Origin: Anaerolineales bacterium
GTDB taxonomy: Bacteria; Chloroflexota; Anaerolineae; Anaerolineales; DRMV01
Direction of reading: 5' to 3'
Assembly: GCA_027026295.1 (NCBI GenBank)
Contig: JALVOR010000370.1
Span: 1 to 8,362 of the forward strand
DNA length: 8,362 bases
Positions 5,282 to 8,362 of this stretch are shown one piece after another. The number at the start of each line of letters is the position of its first letter. Position 1 is the stretch's first letter. The position numbers and the translations under genes were made by a program. The notes under the pieces were generated by a model. That model worked only from the letters and a program-made list of their open reading frames with translations. It was not told the DNA's origin and did no database searches.

Positions 5282-6556
5282 ATGTTCCCCTTAGCCTCAA
5301 TTACTGCTTTAGGAAAAGTCGGCCTGGCCATCGTGGAAATCCTCATTGGTATAGGGTTTGCGGTGGGGCTGGAAGTCTCAGGTTTTAGCGATTCCTTTGT
5401 GCTGACCGGTCAGTTCTATTTCCGCAATGGCCGTGTCATCAAGGCCATGTTCACAGCGATCGTGGTGTCCATGGTGCTGGTGTTCGGCTCGGTGGCGTTG
5501 GGCATTCTGGATTACGACGTCATTTGGGTTGACCCCACGCACCTCTGGCCTGGCGTGGTGGGCGCGGCGCTGATGGGCATTGGCATCATCATCGGCGGCT
5601 ATTGCCCCGGCACCTCGCTGGTTTCCTCGACGGCGCTGAAGAAAGATGCCTGGTTCTTCGTCCTCGGCGGTTTGGTGGGCACGTTCCTGTTTAGCGAAAC
5701 CGAAAAACTGTTCCACTACTTCTACAACAGCAGCGATTATGGCCGGGTGACCCTAATGGACGTTTTCCACCTCAATGCCGGGGCGGTGGTCTTCATCATG
5801 GTGGTGATGGCGCTGGTGGTGTTCTGGCTGAACGAGTGGGCAGTCAATAAACTCAAGCGGGAAGACAGCCAGCCGTATGCCACGCCGCGCTGGGCTGCTG
5901 CGGCAACGGTAGTTGTGTTGCTGGTGGCTGCAGGCGTGTGGGCTATCTGGCCGACATGGCAGCAACGCTGGAATCAAGTGGCAGCCAAGCAGGCACCTTT
6001 GCTGGAACAACGCCAGGTGCAGGTCAGCCCTGAAGAACTGGCAACTACCCTCAACAAGACCAAACCGTTGCAGACGGTCATCATTGACGTCCGCGACGAC
6101 TACGACTACAACCTCTTCCACCTGCGCTGGTCTCGCCACATTCCGCTGAACGCGCTGGAAAGCGCGGTGCCGGAACTCAAGGCCATCGCCAAGGAAACCC
6201 CGGCGACGGTGTTCATGATTGTCAGCGACGGTGAGGCCCAGGCAACCGAAGCGTGGAAGATTCTGGCGGCCTACAAAGTGCCCAACATCTACATTCTGGA
6301 TGGCGGGTTGAACAAGTGGATCGAAGTGTTCGGTGAAGAAGACCTCGCCGAAGGCAAGATTATGGAAGCCAAAGCCGCGGGCGATCAAGAAGCCCTGGAT
6401 TACTACTTCGAGGCTGCTTTGGGTGCACGCTACCGCAGCGCCGATATGTTGGCTGACCCTGACAACGACGAAATCATCGAGAAGATTCAGGATAAATTCG
6501 AGCCCAAGATCAAGATCAAAGGCCCCTCAGGGCCTGCCGGCGGTGGCTGCGGCTAA
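5282..6556 (+). CDS. YeeE/YedE family protein, second half, with C-terminal rhodanese-like domain
   Basis: This 424-residue protein has five YeeE-type hydrophobic segments (near 12-32, 55-77, 90-107, 123-138 and 163-184) with the pore motif GGYCPGTS (Cys108). A sixth membrane segment follows at about 205-223, and then a rhodanese-like domain at roughly 246-355. The rhodanese hallmarks IIDVRDDYDYN, HIPLNALE and YILDGGLNKW are present. The active-site loop reads VSDGEAQAT, with Ser315 where cysteine is expected, so normal sulfurtransferase chemistry is unlikely. The last residues are GPAGGGCG, giving a terminal Cys423. The basic loop KLKRED (190-195) before the last membrane segment suggests the rhodanese domain faces outward. 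GGAGG lies eight bases before ATG 5282. An in-frame start at 5225 would overlap the previous gene and has no support. It is the last gene of the operon. Confidence 0.9.
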   Translation: MFPLASITALGKVGLAIVEILIGIGFAVGLEVSGFSDSFVLTGQFYFRNGRVIKAMFTAIVVSMVLVFGSVALGILDYDVIWVDPTHLWPGVVGAALMGIGIIIGGYCPGTSLVSSTALKKDAWFFVLGGLVGTFLFSETEKLFHYFYNSSDYGRVTLMDVFHLNAGAVVFIMVVMALVVFWLNEWAVNKLKREDSQPYATPRWAAAATVVVLLVAAGVWAIWPTWQQRWNQVAAKQAPLLEQRQVQVSPEELATTLNKTKPLQTVIIDVRDDYDYNLFHLRWSRHIPLNALESAVPELKAIAKETPATVFMIVSDGEAQATEAWKILAAYKVPNIYILDGGLNKWIEVFGEEDLAEGKIMEAKAAGDQEALDYYFEAALGARYRSADMLADPDNDEIIEKIQDKFEPKIKIKGPSGPAGGGCG

Positions 6557-6575
6557 TGCCGTGGTTTGGCAAACA

Positions 6576-6608
6576 AAGGCCCTCGGCACGATGCGCCGGG
6601 GGCTTTTT
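6576..6608 (+). terminator. Intrinsic terminator of the cytochrome/YeeE operon
   Basis: A 12-bp stem (6576-6587 with 6595-6606, two G-T wobbles) closes a seven-base loop and runs into TTTTT (6604-6608). It starts 20 bases after the TAA of the rhodanese fusion gene and marks the end of the five-gene transcript. Confidence 0.9.
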
Positions 6609-6610
6609 GT

Positions 6611-6640
6611 TTGGGTTCCAAAAGCCTTTTGTGGTATGAT
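6611..6640 (+). promoter_or_regulatory. Candidate promoter with extended -10 (TGGTATGAT)
   Basis: TATGAT (6635-6640) is 5 of 6 to the -10 consensus and is preceded by TG one base upstream, the extended -10 form. TTGGGT (6611-6616) is a weak -35, 18 bases away. It sits just after the operon terminator and about 50 bases before the hypothetical gene, where an independent promoter is needed. Confidence 0.4.
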
Positions 6641-6691
6641 TGACATACCCGCAAGGGAAAAATCCAGGTGCCTGTTCAGGTGGAAACACTG

Positions 6692-7195
6692 ATGGAAGAG
6701 CGAAAAATCACGATTATCGAAGGCCCCCCCCCGACATTTGAAGCCGCGATGGACGAATGGGCAATGTCGATGGTGGAAGGCCCTTCGTTGAAGAAAATTG
6801 CAGTCACTCGCGTGCGCGCCCTCAATGGCCCGGCGCTGGTCGAGCGTTGTTACCGCGCATGGAAGCAGCGCGAGCCCATTCATCTGGAGTTTCGCAGCGC
6901 CGACGGGCTGATTCAGCGCGTGCCCATCGTGGCGGCCCATTACAGCCAGATCGATGATGCCGACGTCCTCCGCCTGTGGGTTGCCGTCGATAACCCGGAT
7001 ATCGAAGTAGATTATGAATTCGTGGACGATGGTGGTGAGCCTGTCGAAGACGAAGGGCTGGACATTGATTCCATTGACCCCGAAGACCTGCTGCTTCACC
7101 TTGGATTCGACGAGGATGAAGCAGACGGCGAAGAAAATGCCGACGCCGAAGAGGAAGATAGCGATGACGATTTCCTTGCCGGTTTAAGTTTTTGA
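6692..7195 (+). CDS. Conserved hypothetical protein with hyperacidic C-terminal tail
   Basis: I recognise no named domain. The 167-residue protein opens with KITIIEGPPPTFEAAMDEWA and continues with TRVRALNGPALVERCYRAW (39-57), EPIHLEFRSADGL and a strand-rich VLRLWVAVD. This resembles a hypothetical family I associate with Anaerolineae, though that is memory only. From residue 98 to 160 there are about 31 Asp/Glu, and no Lys or Arg occurs after Arg94. It is cytosolic by appearance: no signal peptide or membrane segment. ATG 6692 is preceded by AGGTGG eight bases upstream; a GTG at 6668 would add eight residues and also has a weak AAGGGA, so the start is not settled. A run of nine C at 6724-6732 encodes the PPP. 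It has its own promoter and terminator, so it is probably monocistronic and unrelated to the sulfur operon. Confidence 0.8.
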   Translation: MEERKITIIEGPPPTFEAAMDEWAMSMVEGPSLKKIAVTRVRALNGPALVERCYRAWKQREPIHLEFRSADGLIQRVPIVAAHYSQIDDADVLRLWVAVDNPDIEVDYEFVDDGGEPVEDEGLDIDSIDPEDLLLHLGFDEDEADGEENADAEEEDSDDDFLAGLSF

Positions 7196-7216
7196 TGCTT
7201 TCCCACCATTTCGCAC

Positions 7217-7241
7217 AACGCCCCCGCAAGGGGGCGTTTTT
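7217..7241 (+). terminator. Intrinsic terminator with GCAA tetraloop
   Basis: AACGCCCCC (7217-7225) pairs with GGGGGCGTT (7230-7238) in a perfect 9-bp stem closed by GCAA, a stable GNRA loop, followed by TTTTT (7237-7241). It begins 21 bases after the stop of the acidic-tail gene. Confidence 0.93.
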
Positions 7242-7298
7242 GCTCAGTTCTCGTAACTGTTCAGCCTTGGAAAGCGGGCCGCGGACGATGCGAAGACG

Positions 7299-7319
7299 AA
7301 TTGCGGGTTGCGAATTGGG
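7299..7319 (+). repeat. Three degenerate tandem heptamers (AATTGCG type)
   Basis: AATTGCG, GGTTGCG and AATTGGG lie head to tail. Short heptamer arrays of this type are often found next to intergenic repeats in large bacterial genomes. No function is seen. Confidence 0.55.
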
Positions 7320-7343
7320 CCGCGAACGCCCATGGGTTTTTTG

Positions 7344-7388
7344 GGACGTGAAGAACGCAAAGGACGCGAAGGAGGCAAAGAACGCAAA
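7344..7388 (+). repeat. Five tandem nonamers, consensus GRACGCRAA
   Basis: GGACGTGAA, GAACGCAAA, GGACGCGAA, GGAGGCAAA and GAACGCAAA follow each other without gaps. In frame they would read as repeats of xAK, which gives rise to spurious lysine/alanine-rich open frames. The same kind of GCAAAG-rich nonamer is, from memory, widespread between genes in Chloroflexota and other phyla. Confidence 0.8.
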
Positions 7389-7507
7389 GAAAAAAATTTG
7401 TGTTTTCTGCGCCTTCTCGGTGTTCTCTGTATTTCTTCTCTGCGAAATCTGCGGTTTTTCTTTGCTGAGGCTGAATAGAGACCAATTCTCGTGAGGAGGC
7501 TGGCCGG

Positions 7508-8278
7508 ATGGACAAGCCGTTGCACATTGCCAAAGAAGGGGCGGTCATGGTGCTTACCATGAACCAGCCGCCGGTGAACGCTTTTACCCACGACCTCACC
7601 CAGGCGCTGCAAAAGGCGCTTTCGCAGGCCGGGCGCGACAAAACCGTGCGCGCCGTGCTGCTCACCGCTAATGGGCGGGCGTTCAGCGCCGGGCAAGACC
7701 TGACCGAACTGCAGGCCGTGGAGGGCGAATCGCTGCGGAAGCACCTGCAGGTGACTTACAACCCGCTGATTTTGCAACTCCGCCGCCTGGAAAAGCCCGT
7801 CATCGCTGCCCTGCACGGCGCAGTGGCCGGGGCGGCATTGGGTGTGGCGCTGGCCTGCGATTTGCGCATCGCTGCCGAGGGCACCCGCTTCCTGGTGGGG
7901 TTCTCGGGCATTGCCCTTGCCCCCGATTCGGGCGTTTCGCTGCTCTTGCCCCTCGTCATGGGCTTTGGCCGCGCCACGGAATACGCCTTTACCAACAAAC
8001 CCTTCACCGCCGAAGAAGCCCTCGCGTGGGGGGGGGTCAACCGCGTGGTTGCCCCCGATGCATTGCAGCAGGAAGCCCTTGCCTGGGCGCAGGAACTCGC
8101 CGCCGGCCCCCTGAAAGCGTTGGGGCTGACCAAGCGGGCGTTCAACCGCGCCATCATGCCGCATCTGGAAAGCGTGCTGGACTACGAAGCCCACATTCAG
8201 GACATTGCCGGGAAGGCCCCCGAACATCACGAAGGTGTAAGTGCCTTCCTGGAAAAACGCCCGCCGAAGTATATTTAG
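7508..8278 (+). CDS. Enoyl-CoA hydratase/isomerase family protein, PaaG-like
   Basis: A complete 256-residue crotonase-fold protein acting on acyl-CoA thioesters in the cytosol. FSAGQDL (59-65) and HGAVAGAALG (103-112) form the two sides of the oxyanion hole, and CDLRIAAEG (117-125) follows. The two glutamates used by classical enoyl-CoA hydratase are not in place (Gly112 and Phe132 by alignment from memory). Instead APDSG places Asp140 where PaaG-type isomerases have their catalytic aspartate. The ending EGVSAFLEKRPPKY is typical of the family. This favours an isomerase over a hydratase, but the substrate cannot be assigned; phenylacetate genes are absent nearby. GAGGAGG (7493-7499) lies eight bases before the ATG. 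A run of nine G (8028-8036) encodes Gly-Gly in place of the more usual Gly-Leu. It is transcribed alone, downstream of the repeat region. Confidence 0.9.
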   Translation: MDKPLHIAKEGAVMVLTMNQPPVNAFTHDLTQALQKALSQAGRDKTVRAVLLTANGRAFSAGQDLTELQAVEGESLRKHLQVTYNPLILQLRRLEKPVIAALHGAVAGAALGVALACDLRIAAEGTRFLVGFSGIALAPDSGVSLLLPLVMGFGRATEYAFTNKPFTAEEALAWGGVNRVVAPDALQQEALAWAQELAAGPLKALGLTKRAFNRAIMPHLESVLDYEAHIQDIAGKAPEHHEGVSAFLEKRPPKYI

Positions 8279-8291
8279 GCAAAGGCCGTGA

Positions 8292-8336
8292 AACAAAAAC
8301 GAGCCTGCTGGCAGAAACAGCAGGCTCGTTTTTGTT
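8292..8336. terminator. Long bidirectional intrinsic terminator
   Basis: Positions 8292-8310 and 8318-8336 are perfectly complementary over 19 bp around a seven-base loop. The right arm ends in TTTTTGTT and the left arm starts with AACAAAAA, so T-runs follow the GC core on both strands. It begins 14 bases after the stop of the enoyl-CoA hydratase gene and can end transcription from either side. Confidence 0.94.
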
Positions 8337-8361
8337 AAGGCAAACCGTTTTCAAGGCAACA
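8335..8361 (-). CDS. Possible C-terminal tail of a convergent gene, cut by window edge
   Basis: On the minus strand a frame open to the right edge reads CCLENGLP and then TAA at 8337-8335, directly abutting the bidirectional terminator. A convergent gene sharing that terminator would end just here. Eight residues are too few to identify anything, so this is a positional guess. Confidence 0.25.
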   Translation of the reverse strand, partial: CCLENGLP

Positions 8362-8362
8362 C

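Larger units (their letters stand above)
7260..7475. repeat. Non-coding repeat region with terminal inverted repeats, MITE-like
   Basis: The 266 bases between the terminator and the enoyl-CoA hydratase hold no supportable gene. TTCAGCCT (7260-7267) and AGGCTGAA (7468-7475) are perfect 8-bp inverted repeats, with weaker similarity inward (TTGGAAAG against TCAGCAAAG). TTCTCGT occurs as a direct repeat outside both ends (7248-7254 and 7486-7492), but offset by five and ten bases from the inverted repeats. Inside are heptamer repeats, five nonamer repeats and a pyrimidine-rich arm (7401-7459). That arm is roughly the reverse complement of the purine-rich nonamers, so a long imperfect hairpin could form (GAACGCAAAGAAAA against TTTTCTGCGCCTTC, 11 of 14). 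No transposase is present. A mobile origin is inferred, not shown. Confidence 0.5.

Noticed and set aside
2815..5346. 843-codon open frame on the minus strand
   Set aside because: It lies antisense to the cytochrome b fusion and both YeeE genes. The His/Arg/Val/Gly-rich translation without domains is typical of the complement of GC-rich coding sequence.
7192..7494. Open frame of 100 codons on the + strand after the acidic-tail gene
   Set aside because: It translates the terminator hairpin and the nonamer repeat (DAKEAKNAK) and then the pyrimidine arm. It has no ribosome site and is not a plausible protein.
7244..8296. 350-codon open frame on the minus strand
   Set aside because: Antisense shadow of the crotonase-family gene that also runs through the repeat region.
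1..8362. CRISPR arrays, tRNA, rRNA, transposase genes
   Set aside because: No spaced direct-repeat array, cloverleaf-type sequence, rRNA motif or transposase motif was seen. The 7344-7388 nonamers have no spacers and are not CRISPR repeats.

Overview
The window is a GC-rich bacterial segment that most resembles Chloroflexota, probably Anaerolineae. This rests on gene content and overall protein flavour: a multihaem cytochrome operon, a conserved hypothetical protein with an IIEGPPPTFE N-terminus, and a 9-mer 'GCAAAG' intergenic repeat. No rRNA or other phylogenetic marker is present, so the taxonomy is an inference. Apart from a partial gene at the left edge and a possible gene tail at the right edge, every gene is on the + strand.

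Layout. (1) 1-233, minus strand: the 5' part of a DUF123 (GIY-YIG-like) protein, cut by the window edge. (2) 234-394: a divergent regulatory region with a perfect 14-bp GTGA-N6-TCAC palindrome of CRP/FNR type, a weaker second copy 29 bp downstream, two -10-like boxes and a possible ArsR operator. (3) 395-6556: a compact operon of five genes. They encode an ArsR-family regulator, an octahaem cytochrome c of the tetrathionate reductase (Otr) family, a seven-haem cytochrome c fused to a dihaem cytochrome b membrane domain, and two half-length YeeE/YedE (PmpA/PmpB-like) sulfur-transport proteins. The second YeeE half carries a C-terminal rhodanese-like domain. The operon ends at a strong intrinsic terminator. 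(4) 6692-7195: a conserved hypothetical protein with a hyperacidic tail and its own terminator. (5) 7242-7492: a non-coding repeat region with heptamer and nonamer repeats and short terminal inverted repeats. (6) 7508-8278: a PaaG-like enoyl-CoA hydratase/isomerase, ending at a long bidirectional terminator that may be shared with a convergent gene.

How the genes may work together. The operon looks like a respiratory and transport module for sulfur oxyanions or reactive sulfur. The cytochrome b domain would exchange electrons with the quinone pool. Its seven extracytoplasmic haems would pass them to or from the membrane-anchored octahaem enzyme. The YeeE pair would move thiosulfate or a related sulfur species across the membrane. 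The rhodanese-like domain is predicted on the outer face, lacks the catalytic cysteine, and is followed by a Gly-rich tail ending in Cys-Gly. The ArsR protein keeps one cysteine in the position used by persulfide sensors of the BigR/SqrR type. BigR also controls PmpAB-like permeases and a rhodanese protein, so the gene set echoes a known sulfide-response layout but adds a respiratory cytochrome chain. The true substrate and the direction of electron flow cannot be read from the sequence.
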